In this document: one piece after another, positions 1-8,654 of the stretch
Layout of the letters: every line of letters starts with the position of its first letter
Position numbering within the stretch: the stretch's first letter is position 1
NCBI GenBank assembly: GCA_016714535.1
Contig: JADKDR010000009.1
Coordinates: forward strand, 1 to 64,000
Direction of reading: 5' to 3'
DNA: 64,000 bases
Source of the DNA: Bacteroidota bacterium
Lineage (GTDB): Bacteria > Bacteroidota > Bacteroidia > AKYH767-A > OLB10
Position numbers and translations under genes: made by a program
Notes under the pieces: model-generated
What the model was told of the DNA's origin: nothing
The model's database searches: none
Seen by the model: the letters and a program-made list of their open reading frames with translations, nothing else

Positions 1-390
1 ACCTATGATGATTTCAGTTGGATCGTATTTTATGGCGTGGGCTTTTTTTTCGTGGTAACGATGATGATATACGTTTTCCCACGTTTGTTTGGGTTTAAAA
101 AACCATTGCCTATAACCAATACTACACCACGTCCTAAAGTAGCCTTCCCTTCTTGGTTTTGGTGGGGTGGAGGTGTTTGGCTGGTAGTATTGGGATTTTT
201 GTTAGGTCATTTTTCTTCACCTAAATGGCTGCTCAATTGGGCTTATGTGCCGCTTTATTGGGGTTTAACTTTTTATTGGATGGCATTGTTTATAAACGAA
301 CCGGAGGCAAATCTATGTTCAATAACGATCCAAGAGTTGGTTGGTATTGGTGTATCATCTACTGCCGGATGGCTCATTTTGAATACTTAA
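1..390 (+). CDS. Polytopic membrane protein, N-terminal part (partial, frameshifted)
   Basis: The frame is open from the left window edge, so the start codon lies outside. It encodes at least three hydrophobic segments rich in Trp and Phe (around residues 8-25, 55-70 and 80-95 of the visible part), so this is an integral membrane protein. The frame is meaningful only to about base 291; beyond that the translation turns polar and stops at 390. Adding one T in the run at 289-291 joins it smoothly to the next frame (ALF-YKRTGGKS). I do not recognise the family and assign no function. Confidence 0.6.
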   Translation, partial: TYDDFSWIVFYGVGFFFVVTMMIYVFPRLFGFKKPLPITNTTPRPKVAFPSWFWWGGGVWLVVLGFLLGHFSSPKWLLNWAYVPLYWGLTFYWMALFINEPEANLCSITIQELVGIGVSSTAGWLILNT

Positions 391-1037
391 ATTTTTTCGT
401 GCTTGAATTTTGGTATTATCCTAATGGTGAAATGATTCCCGATGCTCAGTTTTGTACGTATGCAATTTTTGCATCATCTGCTTTGTTGCCATTGGGTTTC
501 CAGTTTTATAGTTTGTTTAATTCATTTCCCCGATTTGTAAGTCTTTATCAGAATGGGATAAAAATTCGCTTTGGAAAAAACATGCAGGTCCTGATACTTG
601 TAGCCTCTTATATAGGATTATTTTTAATGAGTTTTATGCCTGATATTCTTTGTCCTGTAATATGGTTGGCACCCTTGTTTATACTTACATGCATGTTAGA
701 CTTACTTGGTATATGGTCACCGTTTACACCAATTACCAAAGGTAATTGGTCGCCTGTGCTGCTTACTGCCCTTACCTATCTGGTATCAGGATTTTTGCTT
801 GAAGGGCAAAACTTCCTGAGTGCAACGCATGAAGGTGGAGTGCTACATTCGCACTTGCCAGGGTACTGGGTTTATAATGTTCCATTTATAAATAAATTTC
901 ATGTTTTTGAAATGCCCGTGATGGGATTTTATGGCTATCTACCCTTTGGTATATATTGTTTGGTTTGGTGGATATGTTTTGCATTCACGCTAAATATTCC
1001 TACCAACTTTGCTAAGTACGAGAGTCCTGTATATTAA
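291..1037 (+). CDS. Polytopic membrane protein, C-terminal part
   Basis: This continues the preceding frame after a probable one-base deletion at 289-291. It carries five or six further transmembrane segments and a conserved-looking end: an HEGG...HSHLPGYW block followed by a WVYNVPF...HVFEMPVMGFYGYLPFG block, then a last membrane helix. The aromatic-rich FE-P-GYLPFG pattern is one I associate with uncharacterised membrane proteins of Bacteroidota; I cannot name a function. The stop at 1037 is followed 57 bases later by the adenylate cyclase start, with no visible terminator between. Confidence 0.6.
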   Translation, partial: YKRTGGKSMFNNDPRVGWYWCIIYCRMAHFEYLNFFVLEFWYYPNGEMIPDAQFCTYAIFASSALLPLGFQFYSLFNSFPRFVSLYQNGIKIRFGKNMQVLILVASYIGLFLMSFMPDILCPVIWLAPLFILTCMLDLLGIWSPFTPITKGNWSPVLLTALTYLVSGFLLEGQNFLSATHEGGVLHSHLPGYWVYNVPFINKFHVFEMPVMGFYGYLPFGIYCLVWWICFAFTLNIPTNFAKYESPVY

Positions 1038-1094
1038 AAATCAAGAATCAATATTAGTTTATAATTCTTTTTGTGTAATGATAAAAACTATCAG

Positions 1095-2051
1095 ATGAAA
1101 GAAAAAATTACATCCTTGCTTATTGTTGCGATGTTGTATATGGTGACATCAACTTTGCAATCACAACCTCTTAAATGGGATGGAGAAGAAAAAAAATTGG
1201 AAATCGGCAATAAGGTGACTATATTGGAAGATGCAAATGGTATCCTTACTTTTGAGCAAGCACGTGGTGACGGCTACAGCAAGCAGTATAAGCCCTCCGA
1301 ATCCACTAACCTTATTTTGGGATATACGCTGTCGGTGTTTTGGGTTAAGTTTTCACTTGATAATTCGATGGCTGCGCCCTTACTGTTGGAGGTAACGCAA
1401 GCAGGATTGCCCGACTGCGATCTTTATTATAAAGATGACAGCAATAAAACCGTTTGTTGGCAAGCCGGATTCAATACAGAATTTAAAGACCGTGCCGTAA
1501 AGAGTTCGTTTCAGGTTTTTCCACTCTTAACAGGCCAACGCGATTATTATTTGCGACTCACTACAAACTCCGGCCCAATACCTTTGCGTATTTATACCAA
1601 GCCAGAGTATGATGAAAAAACCATCTATCTGAAATTTGTTTATGGAATTTATTTGGGATTAATGTTGTTCGTTTTTCTCAGTAACATGTTTTTCTTTTTC
1701 TCCATGCGACAATTTCTGTATTTGTTTAATGCTATCATGGTATTAATATTTATTACGTACTCAGCAATCGTTGTTGATGGTTTTATTGTATATTTTTTCA
1801 ATAAGGTGGATATGCTATTTTGGTACACCATAATTCCTTGTTTTGGAGTAACACTACAAACCCTTTATTGTTTGTGGTTTCTAGAAGTGAAGAAATACAA
1901 ACCCCGTGTGTACAAGTTTACTATCTGGGCCGTAGTTATATTTTTTGCCTGGTGGATAATCGAATTCTTCCTTCCTTTTCCAATTAAGCAACCTATAAAC
2001 ACGTTGCACTCGCTATTGTGCTTCTTTATTATGGGCCATACATTGGTGTAG
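1095..2051 (+). CDS. 7TMR-DISM adenylate cyclase, sensor half
   Basis: The N-terminal half of a membrane-bound class III cyclase. The ATG at 1095 gives a signal peptide (MKEKITSLLIVAMLYM) running to about residue 27. An extracytoplasmic beta-sandwich of the 7TMR-DISM extracellular type 2 (carbohydrate-binding-like) follows to about residue 170, then hydrophobic helices of a seven-transmembrane receptor from about residue 175. An in-frame upstream start at 1071 would put polar residues before the signal peptide, so 1095 is preferred. The frame ends at 2051 inside the membrane domain; the catalytic half follows one frame over. The expected role is sensing a periplasmic ligand. Confidence 0.75.
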   Translation: MKEKITSLLIVAMLYMVTSTLQSQPLKWDGEEKKLEIGNKVTILEDANGILTFEQARGDGYSKQYKPSESTNLILGYTLSVFWVKFSLDNSMAAPLLLEVTQAGLPDCDLYYKDDSNKTVCWQAGFNTEFKDRAVKSSFQVFPLLTGQRDYYLRLTTNSGPIPLRIYTKPEYDEKTIYLKFVYGIYLGLMLFVFLSNMFFFFSMRQFLYLFNAIMVLIFITYSAIVVDGFIVYFFNKVDMLFWYTIIPCFGVTLQTLYCLWFLEVKKYKPRVYKFTIWAVVIFFAWWIIEFFLPFPIKQPINTLHSLLCFFIMGHTLV

Positions 2052-3043
2052 TGGTAGGCCGAAGTGGCAACCGCTTTGGATACCTTTTTGCTCTTACCTA
2101 TTTCGCATATTTCTTGCTTGTACTTACCGAGGCCGCGTATATCAATGTTGGCAAGCCGGAGTATATTCTTGGTTTTAGCTACTCGGGCTGGGCAACTGTA
2201 ATGGAAGCGCTGGCACTTTCATTCTTACTTACACAACGCTTCGAAGTTGAAAAGGAGGATGTGTTGCAAAAAGAAAGTGAAACACAATTAAGGCTAATGG
2301 AAAAAACTTTGGAAAACGAGCGAATTGTGCGTAATCAGAATAAGATGCTGGAACAAAAAGTGGAAGAACGTACCCGCGATTTGCAAATGGAAAAGCAAAA
2401 AAGTGACGACTTGCTATTAAACATATTACCTGCCGAAACCGCCAATGAACTTAAGTTACACGGAAAGGCATTGGCCAAATCATTCGACATGGTTACGGTT
2501 ATGTTTACCGACTTTAAAGATTTTACAACTGTTAGTGAAAAAGTGAGTGCCGAAGTGTTGGTTGAAGAAATTAATACATGCTTTAGTACGTTCGACCTGA
2601 TATTGCAAAAACATAATGTAGAAAAAATAAAAACTATAGGCGATGCGTACTTATGCGTTACCGGCTTGCCGGTAAGCAGTTCAACTCATGCCGAAGATAT
2701 GTTGAATGCAGCTCTCGAAATTCGCGACTTTATGGAGAAACGCAAGCAAGAACAAACAGCACGTGGTGGATTTTCGTTTCAGATTAGACTAGGTATGCAT
2801 ACCGGACCTATTGTAGCTGGCATAGTAGGCCTTAAAAAATATGCTTATGATATATGGGGCGATACTGTAAACTTTGCTGCACGTATGGAACAAAACTCTG
2901 AAGCAGGTAAAATAAATATAAGTGGTACTACCTACGAACTTATAAAGGATAAATACAACTGTTCTTACCGTGGAAAAATTCCGGCTAAAAACAAGGGAGA
3001 ACTGGACATGTATTTTGCAGAGCGAATAGGGGAGATGGCTTAA
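2018..3043 (+). CDS. 7TMR-DISM adenylate cyclase, catalytic half
   Basis: This completes the preceding gene after a one-base slip near 2040-2050. The last two or three membrane helices (to about residue 70) are followed by a coiled coil (about 75-135) with the LLNILP motif that precedes many class III cyclase domains, then the catalytic domain. Metal-binding aspartates lie in VMFTDFKDFT (161-170) and KTIGDAY. The purine-selecting pair is Lys in KTIGDAY and Asp in YDIWGD, which specifies ATP rather than GTP. The transition-state motif is DTVNFAARM. The expected product is cAMP from ATP at the inner membrane. All catalytic residues are present, so a single-base sequencing error is more likely than decay. 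Confidence 0.85.
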   Translation: MLLYYGPYIGVVVGRSGNRFGYLFALTYFAYFLLVLTEAAYINVGKPEYILGFSYSGWATVMEALALSFLLTQRFEVEKEDVLQKESETQLRLMEKTLENERIVRNQNKMLEQKVEERTRDLQMEKQKSDDLLLNILPAETANELKLHGKALAKSFDMVTVMFTDFKDFTTVSEKVSAEVLVEEINTCFSTFDLILQKHNVEKIKTIGDAYLCVTGLPVSSSTHAEDMLNAALEIRDFMEKRKQEQTARGGFSFQIRLGMHTGPIVAGIVGLKKYAYDIWGDTVNFAARMEQNSEAGKINISGTTYELIKDKYNCSYRGKIPAKNKGELDMYFAERIGEMA

Positions 3044-3110
3044 TTTTTTCAAAGAGCAGATACAAAGTATGAGTATCGCTCCCAACGCATTTTTATAGTA
3101 AACGAAAGAA

Positions 3111-3132
3111 GCCGCAAAATTTCTTTTGCGGC
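3111..3132 (-). terminator. Rho-independent terminator of the gpx remnant
   Basis: A perfect 9-bp stem, GCCGCAAAA / TTTTGCGGC, with a 4-base loop. On the minus strand it is followed by TTCTTTC; on the plus strand the tail is CTCACTAC. It therefore fits the leftward gene ending at 3212 better than the rightward cyclase ending at 3043, though the palindrome could affect both. Confidence 0.65.
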
Positions 3133-3211
3133 CTCACTACATTACTAACCTTAAAACTAATTATTTAATTTAACTAACCAATGTGAGTTTATTTGCATAA
3201 AGCAAGTCACA

Positions 3212-3535
3212 TTAGTTTTTCGACTCAATGGCGCTCACTATCTGCTCACTCATTGGTTTGGTGCCCGACCGATACCGATGAATCAGCTTGCCTGATTCGT
3301 CAAATAAAAATTTTTCGAAGTTCCATTTTATATCTCCTGTGAAATCAGGATTGGGTGCTTGAGTTAACCACTTAAACATTGGATGTTGGTCATCTCCATC
3401 AACTGATAGTTTTGAAGCAACCAAAAAGGTTACCCCATAATTTTTGCTGCAAAATTCTGCAATCTCCTTGTTAGTGCCTGGTTCCTGACGTCCATAGTTG
3501 TTAGCTGGTACACCTACAATAACTAAAAAATTTTT
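3212..3535 (-). pseudogene. Glutathione peroxidase, C-terminal remnant
   Basis: Read leftward from about 3535, the frame gives VIVGVPANNYGRQEPGTN, then SVDGDDQHPMFKWL and GDIKWNFEKFLFDESGK, which are the standard middle and end of a glutathione/thioredoxin peroxidase (FPCNQF-QEPG, WNF-KFL). The conserved Gln of the QEPG block and the Trp/Asn of WNF are present. The first 60 or so residues, with the peroxidatic Cys/Sec of the VASKCG block, are missing: the sequence runs directly into the thioesterase reading frame at a short A/T tract near 3530-3540. As read, it has no start codon and no nucleophile, so it should be inactive. It could also be an assembly deletion. Confidence 0.7.
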
Positions 3536-3929
3536 CTGGATTGGATACTACCTTTTTACGCTCGTAGTCGTAACAGAGTATGCCGGTTTTTACAATGGCA
3601 ATTTCTTTATCACCTTTTTGAATGCGATAGAAAATATCAAAGGAGGCCCGTCCTGTAATTTTTATTGCAATCGAAAAATTAAGAACATCACTCAAAAACG
3701 CTTCGTTTTTATACACAATTTGCGCATCGGTCATGATAATGCCGTTGCCAAAAAAATTGAGCTCAGTGCTTTGAATCGATTGTAAGTAAAGCACACGTGC
3801 CTCGTGCGCCAGGCTAAGCACCCTATCGTTGCTTAGGTGATTTCCATAGTTAAGGTCGTACACGCGCACGGTTAACAAACATTCATAAACCTGCAGATTT
3901 TGCGGAAACTCTATAACAAAACGTGACAT
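3501..3929 (-). CDS. Acyl-CoA thioesterase, hotdog fold (4HBT type)
   Basis: A single hotdog domain containing RVYDLNYGNHLSNDRVLSL, the typical D-NYGGHL active-site block of 4-hydroxybenzoyl-CoA thioesterase-like enzymes, followed by a long helix (AHEARVLYLQ) and the usual beta strands. It probably hydrolyses a fatty or aromatic acyl-CoA in the cytoplasm; the substrate cannot be told. I place the start at ATG 3929 because family members begin just before this block; a start at 4004 adds a hydrophobic stretch that may be upstream sequence. The last residues (SYCRCTS) come from the junction with the peroxidase remnant, so the natural C-terminus is probably lost or altered by a few residues. Confidence 0.7.
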   Translation of the reverse strand: MSRFVIEFPQNLQVYECLLTVRVYDLNYGNHLSNDRVLSLAHEARVLYLQSIQSTELNFFGNGIIMTDAQIVYKNEAFLSDVLNFSIAIKITGRASFDIFYRIQKGDKEIAIVKTGILCYDYERKKVVSNPEKFFSYCRCTS

Positions 3930-4042
3930 ATTAAAATGCAAAACAAGTAAACTTCCCATACTTATCAATAAAATGATATTTAAAATCGGTTTGTGCAACT
4001 TCAATTTCTTTTTTATGTTTACCCAATAAAGAATACTAAGCT

Positions 4043-4912
4043 ATGATTGCAGAAACAGAATTAATCTTAAATCCTGATGGAAGTGTATATCACCTTAATC
4101 TAAAGCCTGAGGACATTTCGGATATCATTATCAATGTAGGCGACCCGGACCGCACCAAAACAGTAAGCGATTTTTTTGATAAAATAGAAATACGCAAGCA
4201 GAAGCGCGAATTTGTAACGCATACCGGCACGTATAAAGGCCGCAGAATGACTGTTATTTCTACCGGCATTGGCACAGATAATATAGATATCGTTTATAAC
4301 GAACTAGATGCATTGGTAAATGTAGACCTGGATAAGCGTGTAATAAAAGACCAAAAGACAGCGCTAAAGTTGATAAGGTTAGGCACTAGCGGTGCACTGC
4401 AAGCAGATATTGCCCCTGATAGTTTTGTTTTCTCACTCTATGGCTTAGGATTAGATGGCCTGCTAAATTTTTATCGCTATGAAAATACGGAAGACGAAAA
4501 GGCAATCATTCAGAAATTTCAGGAATATTATCCTCATTACAATACGTTTGCCCAGTCATATTTATTTAAAGGTAGCAAATTGTTGTTGGATGCAGTAAGC
4601 GAAGGAATGTTCAAAGGCATTACTGCATCTTGTTGCGGCTTTTATGGTCCGCAGGGGCGCATGGTACGCGCGCCTTTGGCGCGTGCCAATATGATTGACC
4701 TCTTAAGTGATTATCGATTTAATGATTTACGCATTACCAATTTTGAAATGGAAACCAGTGCCATGTTTGGCCTTGCCAGTATTTTAGGACATCACTGTGC
4801 AAGTGTGAATGTAATTGTTGCAAACAGGGTGCGGAAGGAATTCAGCAAAGATTATAAGAAAAGCCTGAACGAGATGATTGAAACCACCTTAGACCGACTG
4901 GCTACCTTATGA
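4043..4912 (+). CDS. Nucleoside phosphorylase (uridine phosphorylase family)
   Basis: A full-length PNP/UDP phosphorylase of 289 residues. The phosphate-binding VGDPDRT motif is at about residues 32-38, a Gly-rich strand (VISTGIGTDN) follows, and the C-terminal NFEMETSAMFGLA block carries the Glu-Met-Glu that contacts the ribose. The reaction is phosphorolysis of a nucleoside (probably uridine) to base plus ribose-1-phosphate in the cytoplasm, that is, salvage. The stop overlaps the next gene's start (ATGA at 4909-4912), so the two are translationally coupled. It is divergent from the thioesterase across about 110 bases. Confidence 0.88.
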   Translation: MIAETELILNPDGSVYHLNLKPEDISDIIINVGDPDRTKTVSDFFDKIEIRKQKREFVTHTGTYKGRRMTVISTGIGTDNIDIVYNELDALVNVDLDKRVIKDQKTALKLIRLGTSGALQADIAPDSFVFSLYGLGLDGLLNFYRYENTEDEKAIIQKFQEYYPHYNTFAQSYLFKGSKLLLDAVSEGMFKGITASCCGFYGPQGRMVRAPLARANMIDLLSDYRFNDLRITNFEMETSAMFGLASILGHHCASVNVIVANRVRKEFSKDYKKSLNEMIETTLDRLATL

Positions 4913-5370
4913 GAATAGTTTATTTGATTGTATCTATTTACCTCTTTGCATTACTAACATCGTGTACAATGCAACCTTTGCAATACAAACGATACGAAAA
5001 GCTGAAAGTTGCGAAACTTAAACTTAATCCTGAATTGCAAATGGACTTGGTGTTTTTTAATCCGAATGGTGTTGGATGCGCTTTAGAAAATATTGATGTA
5101 AAAATTGTGAGTGAGTCAAATGATACGGTTGCATATGTAATTTTGCAAAATGAGATTAAACTTCCGGCAAACACTGAATTTAAAGTACCCATTGCGTGCA
5201 ATATTTCGACAGGAAGGCTTTTGAAAAATTCATTACAAGAAATGATTAACGGTGAGGATATACAGGTAACTTATGTCGGAAATTTTACAGTGCGTAAATT
5301 TATATTCAAAAAAGAATATAGTTTTGTTTCGAAAGAAAAGTTTAATCGAAAAATGTTTCTAGGATTTTAA
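4909..5370 (+). CDS. LEA type 2-like lipoprotein
   Basis: A 153-residue protein with a lipoprotein signal (LFALLTSC, Cys at about residue 19) and one beta-rich domain. The pattern DLVFFNPNGVGCALENIDVKI resembles the water-stress/LEA14-like (LEA type 2) fold, in which a chain with N-P and a following L-N-I strand is conserved. It should sit on the periplasmic face of a membrane. It overlaps the nucleoside phosphorylase by four bases, but no functional link is evident. The molecular role is unknown. Confidence 0.65.
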   Translation: MRIVYLIVSIYLFALLTSCTMQPLQYKRYEKLKVAKLKLNPELQMDLVFFNPNGVGCALENIDVKIVSESNDTVAYVILQNEIKLPANTEFKVPIACNISTGRLLKNSLQEMINGEDIQVTYVGNFTVRKFIFKKEYSFVSKEKFNRKMFLGF

Positions 5371-5381
5371 TTTTATAAAAA

Positions 5382-6641
5382 ATGAAAAAAAGAAATTTAC
5401 TATGGCTGCTAATTGCTTTCCTGTTTGCTACAAATACAAAAACTCAACTGAATTATGTTGACCAGCAATATAACTTTGTAAAGGAAGCAAGTGTATTGTA
5501 TGGTGTCGATAATCAATATAATGGTGCTAACACTAACTTGTACATGGACATATACAAGCCTGTGGGTGACAATAATACTTCGCGGCTTATATTGATGTTT
5601 ATACACGGTGGAGGCTTTGTGCAAGGAACGCGGCAAGAGATGGATCAAATGTGTATTGACTTTGCCAAGCGTGGCTATGTTACTGCAACCATTGATTATA
5701 GATTGGGATTTTATCAACCATCTTTTTACCATCACCTTTTGCTTACGATTCGGCAGAGGTGGTGCGGGCTGCCACGTGCGGTTCAGGATGCTCATGGTGC
5801 TATGCGATTTTTAAAAGGCAGAGCAGCGCAGGATAGCTCAAATGTAAATCTTGCTTTTGTAGGCGGTGCAAGTGCAGGCAGCATTACCGCGATGCACATG
5901 ACTTATGTAGATAAATTAGCTGAGGAGCCTCCCGCTGCTGGTTCTATAAGTAATGTAGTTACTAACACTCTTAATGTACCACGACCTGCCTTAGGAAGTA
6001 TCTTTGGTGTGCTTAATCAAAATGGTCAAAATTCGCAGGTACAGGCTGTCGTAAATATATTTGGTGCATTGCTCGATACCTTGTTAATTGAAACAGCCAA
6101 TGATGTACCTTTATTCAGCTACCATCAAACTGGTGATCCGGTTGTGGCATGCGACAATAAAAAAGGCTTATGGGGTATGCCTCTTGGCATAGGCCAAAAT
6201 TATCCTTACCTCTATGGTAGTTGCAGTATTGAACCACGTATGCAAACGCTAGGGTTTACTGCTCAACATTATCAATCTATTATTTATACCGGAAATACCC
6301 ATGGAATTCATGATGCTGTCTTGCTTGATACCACCGCAGCCATATTTCTGGCACAACGTATTCAGGAAATATTTTCAATCTCGATTCCTGAAAGCAAACA
6401 ACTTATAGCTACGGTATTTCCTAATCCAGCCAATAATATTATTACCATACAAACAAATGTACTGGATGGTGTAACCGTAAGTATATACGATGCTATGGGT
6501 AAGTTGTGTTTTGATGATAATGTTACCAGCAGTGAGCCTTCGTTTAATATCAGCACGGCTAGTCTTAACTCGGGCTTATATACACTAAAGGTAACTTCCA
6601 ATAAATCAGAACTTGTAAGGAAGGTATTGATTATCCATTAA
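5382..6641 (+). CDS. Secreted alpha/beta-hydrolase (carboxylesterase) with T9SS sorting domain
   Basis: A 419-residue protein with a signal peptide (to about residue 22), a carboxylesterase-type hydrolase domain and a C-terminal type A T9SS sorting domain (VFPNPANN from about residue 345, ending in a short basic strand). The oxyanion motif HGGGF is at about 70, the nucleophile elbow GGASAGS at about 162, and a candidate catalytic His lies in GNTHGIHD. It should be exported, moved across the outer membrane by T9SS, and hydrolyse an ester. Residues translated from 5725-5774 are out of family frame: shifting the frame there restores PSPFAYDSAEVVRAA, so one base is missing near 5722-5726 and one is extra near 5774. 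The deduced protein is wrong for about 15 residues. Confidence 0.82.
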   Translation: MKKRNLLWLLIAFLFATNTKTQLNYVDQQYNFVKEASVLYGVDNQYNGANTNLYMDIYKPVGDNNTSRLILMFIHGGGFVQGTRQEMDQMCIDFAKRGYVTATIDYRLGFYQPSFYHHLLLTIRQRWCGLPRAVQDAHGAMRFLKGRAAQDSSNVNLAFVGGASAGSITAMHMTYVDKLAEEPPAAGSISNVVTNTLNVPRPALGSIFGVLNQNGQNSQVQAVVNIFGALLDTLLIETANDVPLFSYHQTGDPVVACDNKKGLWGMPLGIGQNYPYLYGSCSIEPRMQTLGFTAQHYQSIIYTGNTHGIHDAVLLDTTAAIFLAQRIQEIFSISIPESKQLIATVFPNPANNIITIQTNVLDGVTVSIYDAMGKLCFDDNVTSSEPSFNISTASLNSGLYTLKVTSNKSELVRKVLIIH

Positions 6642-6821
6642 ATGATGCCAGTTTATTTGATGATACGCGGGTTGTAAAACCTGCAAGTTGGAGAATCTAA
6701 ACCTGCTTAGATTTCGCTATTATCAGTCAATTAGTTTCAATTTTATGTTGGCAATGCATGTTTAATCAAAATAACACATACTTAACTACACCAAAGAGTA
6801 CCAATGGTCTAAAACATTTCT

Positions 6822-6829
6822 TTAATTTG
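6822..6829 (+). promoter_or_regulatory. Possible moxR promoter -7 element
   Basis: TTAATTTG, one mismatch from TAnnTTTG, followed by CGCCTC, the same downstream bases seen after the stronger promoters of obgE, the CBS gene and the Wzz gene. It lies 25 bases before the moxR ATG. Confidence 0.4.
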
Positions 6830-6853
6830 CGCCTCAATTTTTTGTATTAAACT

Positions 6854-7828
6854 ATGGTAAAGAATTATGACTCAGATGTAGAGGCAGTCGATGAATTAAG
6901 AAAATCATATTCGGCTCTAAGATCAGAAATAGGAAAAGTAATTATTGGACAAGATGAAATAGTACGTGATGTGCTGATTTCAATATTTAGCAATGGCCAC
7001 TGTTTATTAGTTGGTGTTCCGGGACTTGCAAAAACGCTTTTAGTAAATACCATTGCACGGGTTTTAGGACTATCGTATAATCGTATTCAGTTTACCCCCG
7101 ACTTAATGCCTTCGGATATTATAGGCACCGAAATTTTGAATGAGCAACGCCATTTTCAATTTATTAAAGGTCCATTGTTTGCTAACATAATTTTGGCCGA
7201 TGAGATTAACCGAACGCCACCAAAAACACAAGCTGCATTGCTCGAAGCCATGCAAGAGCGCGCTGTTACAGCTGCTGGTAAGCGCTACGAACTCGACAGT
7301 CCCTTTTTCGTATTGGCTACACAAAATCCGATTGAGCAAGAAGGAACCTACCCATTGCCCGAAGCGCAGTTAGACCGATTTATGTTTAACGTGTTGCTTA
7401 CTTACCCCAAGTTTGATGAGGAAGTTACTGTGGTAAAAAATACTACTTCGTCATACAACCCTGAACTGAAAAAAATAGTAAGTGGGGAGGAGATACTTGC
7501 CTACCAACAATTAATTAAGCGTGTTCCAATTCCTGACAATGTATTGAATTATGCTGTGGGATTAGCATCTAAAACCAGAACCGGCACAAGCACTGCGGCA
7601 GCAGTATCCAATCAATATATTGCCTGGGGTGCGGGACCAAGAGCGTCACAATTTTTAGTAGTAGGCGCCAAGTGCCATGCTATACTTAATGGTAAATATG
7701 CCCCCGATATTGAAGATGTAAGGGCCATAGCGCCAGCTATACTGCGCCATCGCATAGTGAAAAATTATAAGGCCGAGGCAGAAGGCATTTCGGTCGAAAA
7801 GATAATTGACGACTTAATTAGGTTGTAA
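6854..7828 (+). CDS. MoxR-family AAA+ ATPase
   Basis: A complete 324-residue MoxR ATPase. Walker A GVPGLAKT is at 54-61, Walker B IILADEINR at 112-120, sensor 1 (ATQNP) near 160, and the AAA lid domain ends with HRI. It acts in the cytoplasm as a chaperone-like ATPase, typically with VWA-domain or DUF58 partners. Those partners are not next to it here: the next gene is convergent, so this copy is isolated within the window. The terminator directly follows the stop codon. Confidence 0.92.
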   Translation: MVKNYDSDVEAVDELRKSYSALRSEIGKVIIGQDEIVRDVLISIFSNGHCLLVGVPGLAKTLLVNTIARVLGLSYNRIQFTPDLMPSDIIGTEILNEQRHFQFIKGPLFANIILADEINRTPPKTQAALLEAMQERAVTAAGKRYELDSPFFVLATQNPIEQEGTYPLPEAQLDRFMFNVLLTYPKFDEEVTVVKNTTSSYNPELKKIVSGEEILAYQQLIKRVPIPDNVLNYAVGLASKTRTGTSTAAAVSNQYIAWGAGPRASQFLVVGAKCHAILNGKYAPDIEDVRAIAPAILRHRIVKNYKAEAEGISVEKIIDDLIRL

Positions 7829-7862
7829 AAAAAAAGCATATCAAACGATATGCTTTTTTTTT
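7827..7862. terminator. Bidirectional Rho-independent terminator
   Basis: Stem AGCATATC / GATATGCT with an AAAC loop, flanked by an A-run on the left and a T-run on the right, so it works in both directions. It separates the convergent moxR and the coiled-coil protein gene. The left A-run begins within the moxR stop codon. Confidence 0.9.
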
Positions 7863-7879
7863 GTAATCTAGTTGACTTG

Positions 7880-8565
7880 TTAGTCTATTTCGTTCAGTTT
7901 GCTTTTTAAAGCTTCTACTTGCTTTAATTGGTCATCCGTTTGCAACTTGGCATCTTCCTGCTTTTTGATATTGTCTTGAATATCTTTTTCACGATCTGAA
8001 ATTTTGCGTTTATAATCTTCGATGTCGCGCTCATAGTCGGCCTTTCTTTTCACCAAATCCTTTTGATCATCCTGACGTTTTTCCAATTCTTTGGCTGCTT
8101 TTTCTACTTCTTCTTCTACTACTTTCTTTTTCATACGAACAGCAAAATCATAGAGATACTTCTTTACATTATCTGCATCTGCCTGCGAAGCAGTAGTGCT
8201 TACAAATTGCCCATCTTTAACCACAGCTGCTGTAAGGCGCACACCGCCCTTGTCTTCGAGCAAGCGAGAAAAAATGGCAACAGGCGAGGCACTCATGGAT
8301 GGGATTACGGCATTGGCAGCGCTCACATCATTTTTATCCGTAGTAAGTTTTGCCTTTTGATCTTCAAGCATTCTTTTCCATGCCTTCATTACAGTCTTAT
8401 ATTCGGTACCTTCCATATACACCGAAAAAACATTGTTCATGCTTCCCCCAATGTTGTCAGTAGTTTCGGAAATTGTTGTTTTTGTGCTGTCAATAAGCCG
8501 GAGCATAAAATAAATGCCAGGGCTAAATACATTTTTACTTTCATCATCTTTTTTACTTTCATCAT
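7880..8565 (-). CDS. Secreted coiled-coil protein, unknown function
   Basis: The C-terminal half is a long charged coiled coil (about residues 125-205 of the main frame, rich in Lys, Glu, Asp, Gln). The N-terminal domain (NVFSVYMEGTEYKTVMKAWK) is not one I recognise. The main frame lacks a good start. One frame over, directly upstream, is a clean signal peptide (MKVKMYLALAFILCSGLL, ending TAQ), and adding one A to the run at 8479-8483 joins it to KTTISETT. I therefore extend the gene to the ATGs at 8544-8565. The start region is an 18-bp tandem duplication, so several in-frame ATGs compete. The product is probably periplasmic. Confidence 0.6.
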
Positions 8566-8572
8566 CTTTTTT
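8537..8572. repeat. 18-bp perfect tandem duplication over the start codon
   Basis: Two identical 18-base units (8537-8554 and 8555-8572). On the minus strand each encodes the start-like MMKVKK, so the duplication adds six residues and a second pair of ATG codons in front of a signal peptide. Confidence 0.85.
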
Positions 8573-8654
8573 GTTTTTATTTTTTTTAAAATTTATCGGG
8601 GATGTTCAATAATTATGCCGCATAGCGTAAAGGCAAAACTAATTTTTTTTATCA

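Noticed and set aside
2018..3043. Cyclase as part of a CBASS or Pycsar defence unit
   Set aside because: It is a membrane 7TMR-DISM class III enzyme with no effector gene beside it.
6854..7828. MoxR as part of a ternary MoxR-VWA conflict system
   Set aside because: No VWA, DUF58 or partner gene is adjacent; the next gene is convergent.
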